Assembly: GCA_965226695.1 (NCBI GenBank)
Contig: OZ245405.1
Coordinates: 1,984,001 to 2,048,000 of the forward strand
DNA from: CATOSD01 sp965226695
Lineage (GTDB): Bacteria > Chloroflexota > Dehalococcoidia > Lucifugimonadales > CATOSD01
Direction of reading: 5' to 3'
Length of the DNA stretch: 64,000 nt
Positions 36,203 through 46,291 of the stretch are shown piece after piece. The notes below the pieces were generated by a model. That model was not told the DNA's origin. It worked only from the letters and a program-made list of their open reading frames with translations, and made no database searches. Position 1 is the first letter of the stretch, and every line of letters starts with the position of its first letter. Made by a program: the position numbers and the translations under genes.

Positions 36203-36277
36203 CGGCCATTCTTGGGCGGCCAGACCGATTGGAGTTAGTGGCGGCGACGCCCTAGTGGCACCAACTGGCGTAGGTGG

Positions 36278-38095
36278 TTACCGCAGACGGCGATATGCAT
36301 ATGCGGTTGCTCCCGCGATGGTTGCCAAAAGGCCCGCAACTACTAGGGCGATCGGCCAGACTGGTACGCCTACGCGCTCCGAGGTTGCGGCCACTTCGGG
36401 GTCCGCAGGCCCCAAAGCATCCGCTTGCGGACTCGCTACGGGAGTAAACGTCGACGTTGGCTCGACGGCTATGGCCGCCGGGGGGGCCGGAGTGGGAGTA
36501 TGGGTGGGTGTGGGCGTGATCATCGGCGTCGGCAGCGGCGTAGACGTGGGAGTAGGCGCAGGTGTGGGCGTGTGTGTAGGGACGGGCGATGGCGTCGCGA
36601 TGGGCACGGGCGTGGCGGTCGGCGTCGCGGTGGGGGCCGGAGTAGCGGTTGGCCTGGGCGTGGGTTCCGCCGTCGGCACCGGGGTGGGCGTGGGCGTCGG
36701 CGTTGGCGGATTGGACACGACCACCTCGACAGTACCGGTCGCGCTCAGCCCCTCAGCGTCGGCGGCCTTTACAGCCAGCGATGCAGTTCCGGCTCCCAGC
36801 GGAGTCATGGACAGGGTTCCTCGCTCCACGACTGCCAGCACGACACCCGAACTCTCGGCGCTTTCGAGGGTATAGGTCAGCGGGTCTCCGTCCGGGTCGG
36901 TGAAGAACCGGCCGAGATCCAGGGAGGCGGTGGCGTGTCCAGCGGTCAGCTCGACTAGCGGGGAGGGGAGTGACACCGGCACTTCGTTGACATCCGTGAC
37001 AGTCACGGCGACCCGTAGCTGCTGGGACAGCGGAGGATTGCCGTCGTCGGTTGCTATGACGGTGATGTCGTACTCGTTGCTCCCAGCGGCGCTGCCCGGA
37101 GATTCGAAGTCCAGAGCGCGGTTCGGAGTCAGGGCGCACTCTTCACCGAACGAGAAAAGGGCCGCGTCCGCTCCGGATAGGGACCACCGTATGGTGTCGC
37201 CCTCCGGGTCCCGGACCGCGTACTTGGTGATGGCGCCGGACTGGTTCTCCTCCATCGAGACCTTCGCCTCGCCATCGACCGGCCCAATCTCGTTTATCTG
37301 TTTGATTTCGACCCTGATCTCCCTGCGGGCGGTCTGGGCAGGGGTGCCGCTATCGATGGCGATGAGGTGGATCTCGTACAGGTTGTCCATTCGAAAATCT
37401 ATGGGGTTTTCGTAGTCCGGAGACGTTATGAAGCTGAGGACTCCCTTCTCGGTGATGCGGAAATGCTGACGGTCCAGCCTTTCTGTCTCCCACCTGGTCT
37501 CGTGGCCGCCGGGGTCATCGGCCCGGTATGTGTGCACCGGTTCGGAGCCGTGCTCCGGATACCGCAATTCTCTCGGCCCCGTGATTTCGGGAGCGGTGTT
37601 CAGCGGTGCGCCACCGCCGCCGAAGCCGCCGAAGCCGCCACTTCCTAGACCTGTGATGGGCGGGAGTAGGATTGGAGCGGCCGCTCCGGGACCGCCGGTA
37701 CCGGGCTGAGACCACTCGCCGAAGCCGCTACCGTCGTTTCTCGCCCTCAACCGCACCTCGTAGTCCGTGCCCTCGGTGAGATTCTCGATGGTGTGGGAGA
37801 GGCCGGTTCCGGTCACGCTAACCGGGATCCAGTTTCCCCCGCCGTCCACCTCCCTATACTCGAGATCGTAACCAGTGATGGACGTGCCCGAAGGAGTCCC
37901 GGGAGCGGACCATGAGACCTTCAGGCTGGAAGTGGACATCGACGACACGTTGGGCTTGCCGGGGGCGCAGGGTGGCTCGCCGGCGCTACTGCACTCGTCG
38001 CCCAAGCTGATGGTCACGACAATGGTGGCGGTCCGGCCACTATTGTCCTCTGCCGTTATCTCCACCACGGCTTCCTTCCCCAGCTGGGGGTCCAT
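36278..38095 (-). CDS. Fibronectin-III/cadherin surface protein, 5'-truncated
   Basis: 605 aa from an internal ATG. Upstream the frame runs only 11 codons to a stop (TAG) and no signal peptide is present, so the 5' part is lost and the first domain starts midway. Seen in order: end of a cadherin-like domain (1-30); fibronectin type III domain (about 46-130); Gly-rich linker; cadherin-like domains (about 170-285 and 290-385) with IDSGTPAQTARREIRVEI and ATDDGNPPLSQQLRVAVTV; a third domain (about 390-465); a Pro/Thr stalk of TPTP repeats (466-560); and a C-terminal membrane helix IALVVAGLLATIAGATAYAY with a basic tail. The layout is that of a cell-surface adhesin. Without a signal it is probably not exported. 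Confidence 0.7.
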   Translation of the reverse strand: MDPQLGKEAVVEITAEDNSGRTATIVVTISLGDECSSAGEPPCAPGKPNVSSMSTSSLKVSWSAPGTPSGTSITGYDLEYREVDGGGNWIPVSVTGTGLSHTIENLTEGTDYEVRLRARNDGSGFGEWSQPGTGGPGAAAPILLPPITGLGSGGFGGFGGGGAPLNTAPEITGPRELRYPEHGSEPVHTYRADDPGGHETRWETERLDRQHFRITEKGVLSFITSPDYENPIDFRMDNLYEIHLIAIDSGTPAQTARREIRVEIKQINEIGPVDGEAKVSMEENQSGAITKYAVRDPEGDTIRWSLSGADAALFSFGEECALTPNRALDFESPGSAAGSNEYDITVIATDDGNPPLSQQLRVAVTVTDVNEVPVSLPSPLVELTAGHATASLDLGRFFTDPDGDPLTYTLESAESSGVVLAVVERGTLSMTPLGAGTASLAVKAADAEGLSATGTVEVVVSNPPTPTPTPTPVPTAEPTPRPTATPAPTATPTATPVPIATPSPVPTHTPTPAPTPTSTPLPTPMITPTPTHTPTPAPPAAIAVEPTSTFTPVASPQADALGPADPEVAATSERVGVPVWPIALVVAGLLATIAGATAYAYRRLR

Positions 38096-38398
38096 TTGGA
38101 AGTGGGGTATTTGGGCTTCAAAACGCCCTCGCTAGGGGCTGGCGGTATGTTCACATCCCATATCCAAACGGAACCTCCCTCGCACTCAGGGCAAAACTCG
38201 TAAGATAGAGTGGGAGCGATAGAGCCCTTGATGCAATGTAACGCGGCAGATCTCACCAACACCTGGCAGAGGCCGAACATCGTGGACGGGATAAACACGA
38301 CCGCCTAGAAGATAAAAACCGGCGCCGCAGAGGCAGCGGGCAGTTCGGAACAGTTGATAAACGAATCGGTCGCTGTGTTCCAGCAATTCTTGGGGCGA

Positions 38399-38515
38399 AT
38401 GTCTGAGACGATAAGCTCTGATTTCGACGAGGCCCTTGACGTGGATCGGCAGCAATCCTGGATGCTAAAAAATCCGGTCGGGGTAACGTTCCCTGGCAGC
38501 GATTGGTATATATAG
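38399..38515 (+). CDS. Micro-protein or remnant (38 aa)
   Basis: Not recognised. Encodes MSETISSDFDEALDVDRQQS, then WMLKNPVGVTFPGSDWYI. The frame extends upstream to about 38306 without a stop (TGAAEAAGSSEQLINESVAV, then FQQFLGR) and reads like real protein, so this may be the 3' end of a larger decayed gene. A second short frame follows at 38536. Confidence 0.35.
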   Translation: MSETISSDFDEALDVDRQQSWMLKNPVGVTFPGSDWYI

Positions 38516-38535
38516 CGAGGCAGCACGGGTGGCAA

Positions 38536-38643
38536 ATGGGTGATATAGAGACCCTGGGGATCATCAATGAGCTTCTTTCGATGAACACACGGTACAAGAT
38601 GAGCCTCGCAGACCCTGCGAAGTCGTTCGATCTGGGCGATTGA
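38536..38643 (+). CDS. Micro-protein or remnant (35 aa)
   Basis: Not recognised. Encodes MGDIETLGIINELLSMNTRY, then KMSLADPAKSFDLGD, 20 bp after the preceding small frame on the same strand. Composition is protein-like, with no low-complexity bias. There is no strong Shine-Dalgarno. It may be a genuine two-peptide unit or a remnant of one gene. Confidence 0.3.
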   Translation: MGDIETLGIINELLSMNTRYKMSLADPAKSFDLGD

Positions 38644-39869
38644 CGGCCACATCGTAGCTGATAAGAGAACAGGCCAAGCTGTTGATAGAGAATCAATCGG
38701 CAGCCGATATGACAGTGTTCTATGCGAGTTCTAAAATATAAAAAAACTGAGAGCCCAGGAATATATTCTTTATATACAAGGGAATCAGCTACAAAATTGT
38801 TCTCTTAGTACAACATCCAACACCGGGACTTGGACCTGCCCGCCTTCTGTCCCCGCTGCCGTCCGACCAGGGTCTGTGCGGCCGGCTCGCCACCGCCGCC
38901 ACACTCAGCCACAGCGGTTGCCGAGGCAGACCGGTGAGGGTAATCGCCTGCTTCAGGCAACGAGTGCTGAAGGGCCCTACAAGGATCCACTCCAGGCTCA
39001 AGCAGGCTCCGTGCCTTGGTTTCCAACCCACCCACAGGCCCATCGACGAACCCTCATGCCGTACGTGCATGGGCCGGGGGAGCCGCCACCGCCCGCCGAC
39101 CCTCGATAGCTCGCAGAAGCCAGACTCCACATTCAGGACGTGCGTAAGACCGCCGGCTGCGCCATAACGTAGTGAGGGTTTGACAGCCCGCGTCCTCGAC
39201 GAGCGCACCCAACTCATGTGCACTCGTTCGCGTAGACCGGTCAACTCATGATCTCCACCGTGCCGTCGCCTGCCAGCCGTACTGTCTGGAAAGACCCTAT
39301 GCCACACATTTGGCATGGCCGAACGTGGCGGCGCTCAGAACGGCATTGACTCCATCTCCGTCCCGTTTACCGCGTCAAGCGTCGGCGCCTCTCTCTTTGA
39401 AGACAGCCTCACTGGTCCCCATGAACCTGAGCACAGCTCTCATCTTGCCGGCGCGCACCGCCGGACCGCACCACGGACGTCCACATAGGGGTAGCTCAAG
39501 GCTCAGGAATGCCCCATAGCGGGCGCTGGAGCGTCTGTGACGCGCTCCCGAGGGCGTTAGGGAGTCCGGATGCCGCCCGCCGGTTTAGCGAGCGAACTTC
39601 TATGCAATGGAACTCTCGGCGCAACAGCCGCAGACTGCGAGACTTGGGCCTGGGGGCCGGCGCCGAAGTGGTATGGTAAGAAACGTCGTCCCGCGGCGTT
39701 GTGAGCGCGCTAGGGCGCTTGCTTACTCAACCAATGTTTCGGAATCGCCACGTTCGGCTCCTCTTGGGCACGTCGGCGGACAGCGGATAGGAGTACATTC
39801 GCTGCGGCCCTGCGGAGCTCGAGGGCAGCGCAAGACAATCGAGCGGCCATGTACCGCACGGAGGGACAG
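38644..39869. other. Region without recognised gene
   Basis: About 1.2 kb. An AT-rich stretch (38735..38815) is followed by G+C-rich DNA with overlapping frames on both strands and no supported start. A minus-strand open frame (38789..39316) is rich in Trp, Gly and Arg and looks non-coding. A few codons near 39420 (minus strand, MRAVLRFMGTSEAVFKERGA) may be a gene remnant. Confidence 0.4.
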
Positions 39870-40766
39870 ATGGAGAATCTGCCATCTATGAGAGTCGACG
39901 ACGTCCCGTGGCTCATCGAGAAGCGTGTACAAGTCCTTGAGGAGGTCGCGCTGGATCCGGAGGGTTGCGGTTCCGCCATTGGGGAAACGAAGGAAATCAA
40001 CGGACGGATTCGCCCGGCCGTCGCGGACCAAGACAGGCAGGCCGTCGTGGACGACCTCAGAGCCGGGTTTAGAGAATGGTGGCCGGATTTTGCCGAGAGG
40101 CAGCTCCTTAGCGACCTCTACCGGCGGGCCGCCCGTCGCAAGTCAAAATCTGGCACTAAGGACAGCAGACGGCGTCCGGACCACCCGGAGGGTGTCAGGG
40201 TTGCAGAGGCACTGCTGGCCGACGTCAAGGGCAAGAGCCACCTGGACCTCGCGGATGAATCCAATGCCGTAACCGTTACTCGGCTAGGCCTGTGGCTGTC
40301 CCAGCCTGAGCAGGGCAAGAACCGCCTGCTGGAGGACTACATTCAGCGTTCAGTGGACAGCCGCGCATATTTTGACGCGGTGTTCTTCATTTTCGATTTT
40401 CTAGTTGACGAGTTCGCGGATATACCGCGGCCACTCGCAGCATGGATCGACGAATTTACCGATGGGCGCCGCAGTAGACCTTCTCTGGCGCCACTTGACC
40501 CCTATCGCCCGGTCAACTCTGCCAACCTGGTGCGCGACGTACAGATACAGTTCGTAATCCTCGTACTGAGCGGCTTGGGCGTGGCGCCATGGGGGACGCA
40601 CGTCTCCGGCTGTCGCATCGTGGCGGAGGCACTGGAGATTTCCGAGGACACCGTGGGTCGGATCTGGAAAGAACGCATGTGGGTAAGCCCCTTTGAGCCG
40701 ATGTTTTGGAAGTACGTGAACGCCGTCTCCGAACGCACGGGGTTTTCGCCCTACGTTGAGGACTAA
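39870..40766 (+). CDS. Hypothetical protein, island-associated
   Basis: 298 aa. The start at 39870 is preferred over 39849 because ggaggga lies 7 nt upstream. Not recognised as a named family. The N-terminal half is charged and helical (EKRVQVLEEVALDPEGC, then VVDDLRAGFREWWPDFAERQ). The C-terminal part has a possible helix-turn-helix around AEALEISEDTVGRIWKER (about 262-279). No membrane segment. It lies 0.3 kb upstream of the AlpA-type regulator at the integrase end of the island, the position where accessory or regulatory genes of integrative elements are often found. Function unknown. Confidence 0.6.
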   Translation: MENLPSMRVDDVPWLIEKRVQVLEEVALDPEGCGSAIGETKEINGRIRPAVADQDRQAVVDDLRAGFREWWPDFAERQLLSDLYRRAARRKSKSGTKDSRRRPDHPEGVRVAEALLADVKGKSHLDLADESNAVTVTRLGLWLSQPEQGKNRLLEDYIQRSVDSRAYFDAVFFIFDFLVDEFADIPRPLAAWIDEFTDGRRSRPSLAPLDPYRPVNSANLVRDVQIQFVILVLSGLGVAPWGTHVSGCRIVAEALEISEDTVGRIWKERMWVSPFEPMFWKYVNAVSERTGFSPYVED

Positions 40767-41044
40767 GCACCCACAGGTCGCACTTTCGCTCGGACTACCT
40801 TGGGAAGAGGCCGCCCCCCTTGGCGCCCGGATACAACTGTGACTCCGTCCGGCCACGAGGTGTTGGAGTCAACATGGCCAGCGGCGCAGCAAATCTCCTC
40901 ATGCGCAGCGGCCATGAAATCACCGACGCGGGTTATATAAAAAGTTTTTGGGTACTTTTTGACCAACTTTTGGCTTCAGCGCCGGCCTACGCTTCTCGGA
41001 AAGGGATGCTCTTGTGTCCCCATAACGCCGAGGAGGTATTGGAA

Positions 41045-41254
41045 ATGCGCGACAAGCTGCTGAGACGGAGAGAGGTCGAGGAAGTAACGGGGATGAGTCG
41101 TTCGACGATTTACCGGAAGATGGACGTGGGATTCTTTCCTAGACCCGTGAAGATCGGACCCTCGGCCGTCCGCTGGAAGGAGAGCGACATCGAGACGTGG
41201 CTGGAATCACTCCCCGACGCAGAGAGTGAACAATACACACACGATAAGGGCTAG
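41045..41254 (+). CDS. AlpA-family regulator / excisionase-like protein
   Basis: 69 aa from the ATG at 41045, which follows the strong Shine-Dalgarno gaggaggt. A winged helix-turn-helix of the AlpA/MerR-like type: LLRRREVEEVTGMSRSTIYR (4-23), then MDVGFFPRPVKIGPSAVRWK and ESDIETWLESLP. AlpA-type proteins regulate P4-type integrases or act as recombination directionality factors. It is convergent with the integrase pseudogene, ending 34 bp from it, and is probably the cognate control protein of this island. Confidence 0.85.
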   Translation: MRDKLLRRREVEEVTGMSRSTIYRKMDVGFFPRPVKIGPSAVRWKESDIETWLESLPDAESEQYTHDKG

Positions 41255-41288
41255 AAGTCGACCGCGATGCCTCGCGTTGTGGATCAGT

Positions 41289-42465
41289 CTATCCCGCCGC
41301 GGTATCCACATGAAACTCGCTGGCCAGGTAGTCGGCCCACCGCTGCATAAGGGCGCGGCGACGCTCGAACAAGTCGGACCTGGCGTACGCCTGCTCCGTC
41401 GAGTTGCCCAGGGTGTGGGCGAGAGCAGACTCTGAGACGGCCCATGGCGTGTCAGTCCGCTCGAGCGTCCAGTTCTTGAAGCTGCTTCGGAACCCGTGCA
41501 CCGTGGCGCGGTCCGCCAGGCCAACTGAGCGCAGCACCTTCGTGAGCGTCATGTCCGACATCGCGGACTTTCGCCTCTGTGGCGACGGGAACACCAGGAC
41601 CGGACTCGTCACGCAACGCGGACGCCCTGTCGAGCACGCAGAGGGCCTGCCCACTCAGCGGCACACGATGCTCGACTCCCGCCTTCATTCTCTCAGGCGG
41701 TATCCGCCACACCCGGCCCCCTGTGTCGATCTCGTCCCAGGTCGCGCCCCTGGCCTCACCGGACCGTGCCGCGGTCAGCACCAGGAACCGAAAACACAGC
41801 TTGGCCGCCATAGACGCCTGGGATACGTCGACGGTCCTGAGCGCCTCACTTACCTCCTGGTAGGGAAGGGACCTGAGATGTTCTTTCACCTTCGGCATCG
41901 GCGGCAATGCGCCGTCGATGGCCTCACCCGCGGGATTGGTGTCCATGAAGCCGTGGGCCATCGCCCATCGGAATATCGTTCTCATCCGCTGGCGCACTCT
42001 CCGGGCGGTCTCTGGCCTGGTGGTCCATATAGGCGTGAGCACTCGCAGAACAGCGGTACGGTCTATCCTGTCCAGGGGAGAGTCCCCCAGGGTGGGCATG
42101 GCGTGGCGCTCGAGAGTTTGAATCCAGGCTCCAACGTGCCTGGCGTTGCGCCAGCGGGGCTTGTTGGCAGCGTGGACTGTGTGGGCGGCCTCCCTGAAGG
42201 TGGGCATCGCGGGCGCGTGCTTTGCTGCGAGGGGGTCTCGGCCCTCGGCAACGGCCTCCCGGTTGTCCGCAGTCTTTCTACGGGCTTGCGCAAGGCTCAC
42301 TGCTGGAAACCCGCCAAGACCGATGTCACGTCTTCGACTGTCGATTGTGATGCGCTGAACCCAGGATTTGCCGCCCCTCTTGTTGACGAACAGATGCAGG
42401 CCACTGCCGTCGGAGTAGCGCCCCGGTTCCCTGAGAGCCCTTGCCCTTGTTGCTGACAGCGCCAA
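41289..42465 (-). pseudogene. P4-type tyrosine integrase, one frameshift (right-hand island end)
   Basis: The TTG start at 42465 (ggagg 7 nt upstream) gives MALSATRARALREPGRYSDG. An N-terminal arm-binding domain (1-90), a core-binding SAM-like domain (95-180) and a catalytic domain follow. Conserved Arg is in TAARSGEARGATWDE. One extra C near 41600 (ggtcctg where ggtctg or ggcctg is expected) shifts the frame between RDESG and LVFPSP; the C-terminal part then continues with HGFR, LAHTLGN and the Tyr region YARSDLFERR. Corrected length is about 390 aa, normal for the family. The gene lies 160 bp from the tRNA-Ala 3' end it would recognise. Programmed shifting or sequence error are alternatives to decay. 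Confidence 0.85.
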
Positions 42466-42500
42466 TTTGGTACCTCCATGCCGCAATCTATTCCCACACA

Positions 42501-42524
42501 TGTTACCACACTTGACGTGGGATA
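42501..42524. repeat. Integrase upstream repeat, right copy
   Basis: Begins tgttaccaca and continues cttgacgtgggata. It matches 1347..1370 at 22 of 24 positions and sits about 35 bp upstream of the integrase start. Probably the integrase promoter or an arm-type binding site, conserved between the two tandem islands. Confidence 0.5.
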
Positions 42525-42624
42525 GAGGGGGATAGCTTGGGCACGGGTAGGCATCGATTTGATGCTTTCCAGCTACGGATTGGGGGCCTTCTGGGAAACC
42601 CGAGGCCGAATGCGGAAGGGCTGT

Positions 42625-42700
42625 TGGTGGAGCTGGGGGGACTCGAACCCCCTGCCTCCTGCTTGCAAAGCAGGCGCTCTCCCAGATGAGCTACAGCCCC
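42625..42700 (-). tRNA. tRNA-Ala (anticodon TGC)
   Basis: 76 nt on the minus strand with encoded 3' CCA: 5' ggggctgtagctcatctggg, anticodon stem-loop cctgc-tttgcaa-gcagg with anticodon TGC, T arm gggggttcgagtccccc, and an acceptor stem closing with ccccagctccacca in part. The 3' 21 bp serve as the attachment site of the island to the left. It lies 457 bp downstream of the 16S gene on the same strand but behind a strong hairpin, so it may be transcribed separately. Confidence 0.95.
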
Positions 42701-42884
42701 AACTTCGCCCGCCGCTGAACACACGGGCAGGCTAGGCCAGCATCCCGTTTCTCCGCGGTCGCTTTTGAGCTGCGAATGGCTTTGTCTCTCGACGGCCGCG
42801 GCGGCGATCCGGCCGCTGCCAGACAAGTCTGGCAGCACGTCACCGGCCTGCACTCGGCTGACGGGCGCTCGGCGACGGCCAAAG

Positions 42885-42920
42885 ATAAGGGGCCGGCCTT
42901 GCGTGAGGCCCGCCCCTTAT
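42885..42920 (-). terminator. Strong hairpin after the 16S transcript
   Basis: Stem ataaggggc/gccccttat, extended inward by ggcct/aggcc with a bulge, and loop tgcgtg. The T-run on the minus strand is short (cttt). It follows the 3' arm of the 16S processing stem and precedes tRNA-Ala. It probably ends the 16S transcript, consistent with a 16S gene unlinked from 23S. Confidence 0.55.
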
Positions 42921-42927
42921 GGTTTGC

Positions 42928-42959
42928 CCTTAACAGTTGGATAGTGGAAGGAAACAGTT
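42928..42959 (-). promoter_or_regulatory. 16S rRNA processing stem, 3' arm
   Basis: 32 nt complementary to 44670..44701 at 30 of 32 positions (both mismatches are A opposite C). Together with the 5' arm it brackets the 16S gene in a long duplex of the kind cut by RNase III during rRNA maturation. Confidence 0.8.
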
Positions 42960-43153
42960 GAGTTGTGCTAAGTGAATGAACGGCGGGCTTTCTCAGGGAG
43001 ACGTTTCAGTCCTCAGAGGAGCTCCTCTGCCAGAGGCAGATCCGGCTCGACTCGATTTCCTTAGCGTCCCACCCACCGATCGACCTAGGAGTAACTCCGT
43101 TTCGCCCTGTGTCCGGCTTTTGGCCGAGCATTCGGACTGTGGAGTGTTCTCCC

Positions 43154-44669
<1,516 letters not shown>

Positions 44670-44671
<2 letters not shown>

Positions 44672-44701
44672 TTGTTTCCTTCCACTATCCAATTGTTAAG
44701 G
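44670..44701 (-). promoter_or_regulatory. 16S rRNA processing stem, 5' arm
   Basis: 32 nt reading ccttaacaattggatagtgg then aaggaaacaatt on the minus strand, directly before the mature 16S 5' end. It pairs with 42928..42959. A small hairpin, cccctc-ttatgc-gagggg (44707..44724), lies just upstream, near the predicted transcript start. Confidence 0.8.
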
Positions 44702-44730
44702 TGCTGCCCCTCTTATGCGAGGGGTATATC

Positions 44731-44759
44731 AGTGTATGCCCTCACCAGAGAAATGTCAA
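44731..44759 (-). promoter_or_regulatory. 16S rRNA promoter
   Basis: On the minus strand: ttgaca (44754..44759), a 17-bp spacer, then tacact (44731..44736). The -35 is perfect and the -10 is 5/6 to sigma-70 consensus. Predicted start is near 44724, giving a leader of about 54 nt containing the 5' arm of the processing stem. Confidence 0.7.
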
Positions 44760-44915
44760 CATCTCGGCGGGCACATAAATACATTACCCGGTTCGCGCCC
44801 CCGTGTCAAGTGCTGCTTCCCTTGCGGCACGGCGTAATATAGAATTGGAGGCGAACCCCGCTATCACAATGCCTCCGGCCGCACTGTCCCGCGGTCCGTA
44901 GGCCGGGACGACGCG

Positions 44916-46229
44916 ATGCCATTCCAAAACGACAGCCTCTTCCCCTTAACCGCAAACGTTAACGAGGCCGGGCGCCTCGAAATTGGCGGCTGCGACACAG
45001 TCGACCTCGCCGCTGAGTTCGGGACGCCGCTGTACGTGTACGACGAGGACACGTTGCGCCGGATTTGCCGCGAGTTCGTCGGCGAGTTCGCCGGTCGATA
45101 TCCGGACTCTCTGGTGGCTTATGCCTCCAAGGCATTCCTCAATCCGGCCATCGGAAGGCTTGCCATGGAGGAGGGCCTTGGCCTGGACGTGGTGTCGGGC
45201 GGCGAGTTGGCGCTCGGCAGGGCTATCGAGTTCCCACCGGAGCTGATGTACTTCCACGGCAACAACAAGACGCGTCCGGAGCTGGAGCTGGCGCTGGATT
45301 ACGGCGTGGGCCGCGTTGTAGTGGACAGCTTTCATGAGCTCCGGATGCTGGACGAGCTGGCCGGCTCCCGCGGCGAGGTGCAAGACGTAATGCTTCGTCT
45401 GTCCCCCGGCGTGGACCCCCACACGCATGTTCATACCACAACGGGCATTCTGGACAGCAAATTCGGTTTTTCGGTAGAGACGGGCCACGCGGCGCTGGCG
45501 ATCCGCCAGGCTCTCGCGGCGCCGAACCTGGACCTGGTCGGGGTTCACTTCCACCTTGGGTCGCCTATTTTCGAGCTGGAGCCATACTCGATCGCCATCG
45601 ACACGGTGTTGACGTTCGTTTCGCAGTTCAGGGACGAAGGCCTGGAGTTGCGCGAGTTCAGCCCGGGCGGAGGATTCGCCATTGGATACGTGCGCGAGCA
45701 GCCGCCGCCCGCCATTGCCGACTACGCGCAGGTTATCGCCTCGGCCACGAGGGACCGCTGTGCCGACCTTTCGCTGGGCACACCCCGGCTGGTCGTGGAG
45801 CCGGGCCGGTCGGTCGTGGGCCGCGCGGGCGTAGCTCTGTACAGCGTGGGCGGCACGAAGGATATCCCGACGGTGCGCCGGTACGTGTCGCTGGACGGCG
45901 GCATGGGGGACAACATCCGGCCCGCCCTCTACGAGGCACGCTATGAGGCGGTGTTGGCCAGCCGCATGAACGACGTGCCCGAGGACACGGTGACCTTGGT
46001 CGGCAAATATTGTGAATCGGGCGACATCCTGATTCGCGACATCGAGCTGCCCACACTCGCAGAGGGCGACGTCGTAGCGATCCCTTCTTCGGGAGCGTAC
46101 GCCCCGCCCATGTCAAGCAACTACAACTTGAACCCGAGGCCTGCGATAGTCATGGTGAAGGACGGCGCTGCGCGCCTGATTCGGAGGCGCGAGACGTTCG
46201 AAGACATGATGCGGACCGAGGTGTTCTGA
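44916..46229 (+). CDS. lysA: Diaminopimelate decarboxylase
   Basis: 437 aa. Fold-type III PLP enzyme converting meso-diaminopimelate to lysine, the last step of lysine synthesis. PLP lysine is in VAYASKAFLN (about residue 71). Other motifs are HFHLGSPI, the glycine-rich FSPGGGFAIGYV, EPGRSVVGRAG and the C-terminal KYCESGD with GAYAPPMSSNYN carrying the substrate and PLP contacts. Length is normal (415-440 aa). It is the first gene after the 16S promoter, on the opposite strand. Close similarity of LysA to other decarboxylases leaves little doubt because the CESGD motif is typical. Confidence 0.95.
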   Translation: MPFQNDSLFPLTANVNEAGRLEIGGCDTVDLAAEFGTPLYVYDEDTLRRICREFVGEFAGRYPDSLVAYASKAFLNPAIGRLAMEEGLGLDVVSGGELALGRAIEFPPELMYFHGNNKTRPELELALDYGVGRVVVDSFHELRMLDELAGSRGEVQDVMLRLSPGVDPHTHVHTTTGILDSKFGFSVETGHAALAIRQALAAPNLDLVGVHFHLGSPIFELEPYSIAIDTVLTFVSQFRDEGLELREFSPGGGFAIGYVREQPPPAIADYAQVIASATRDRCADLSLGTPRLVVEPGRSVVGRAGVALYSVGGTKDIPTVRRYVSLDGGMGDNIRPALYEARYEAVLASRMNDVPEDTVTLVGKYCESGDILIRDIELPTLAEGDVVAIPSSGAYAPPMSSNYNLNPRPAIVMVKDGAARLIRRRETFEDMMRTEVF

Positions 46230-46291
46230 GTCGGCCTCGCCCTCGCCGGACGAGACTTGTCCGCGGGAAGGTGCGGTCTCCCAGGTAGTCT

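Larger units (their letters stand above)
1471..42645. mobile_element. Integrative island in tRNA-Ala (complete, ~41 kb)
   Basis: A 21-bp direct repeat (starting tggtggagct, ending ggactcg) occurs at 1471..1491 and at 42625..42645. The right copy is the 3' end of the tRNA-Ala gene. A tyrosine integrase pseudogene lies just inside the right end, convergent with an AlpA-type regulator. Between the repeats lie defence-like genes, insertion sequences, a transport/hydrolase cassette and remnants, while the DNA right of the tRNA is housekeeping. This is the classic layout of an integrative element that used the tRNA 3' end as attB. A second, related integrase left of 1471 implies a tandem partner. 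Excision is probably impaired because the integrase frame is broken. Confidence 0.75.

Noticed and set aside
38789..39316. Possible group II intron or reverse-transcriptase-related frame
   Set aside because: No RT motifs (such as YADD) and no recognisable domain V hairpin; the frame is Trp/Gly-rich, as in non-coding G+C-rich DNA.
1..42600. 23S or 5S rRNA displaced by the island
   Set aside because: No conserved 23S or 5S segment was seen anywhere left of tRNA-Ala within the window.
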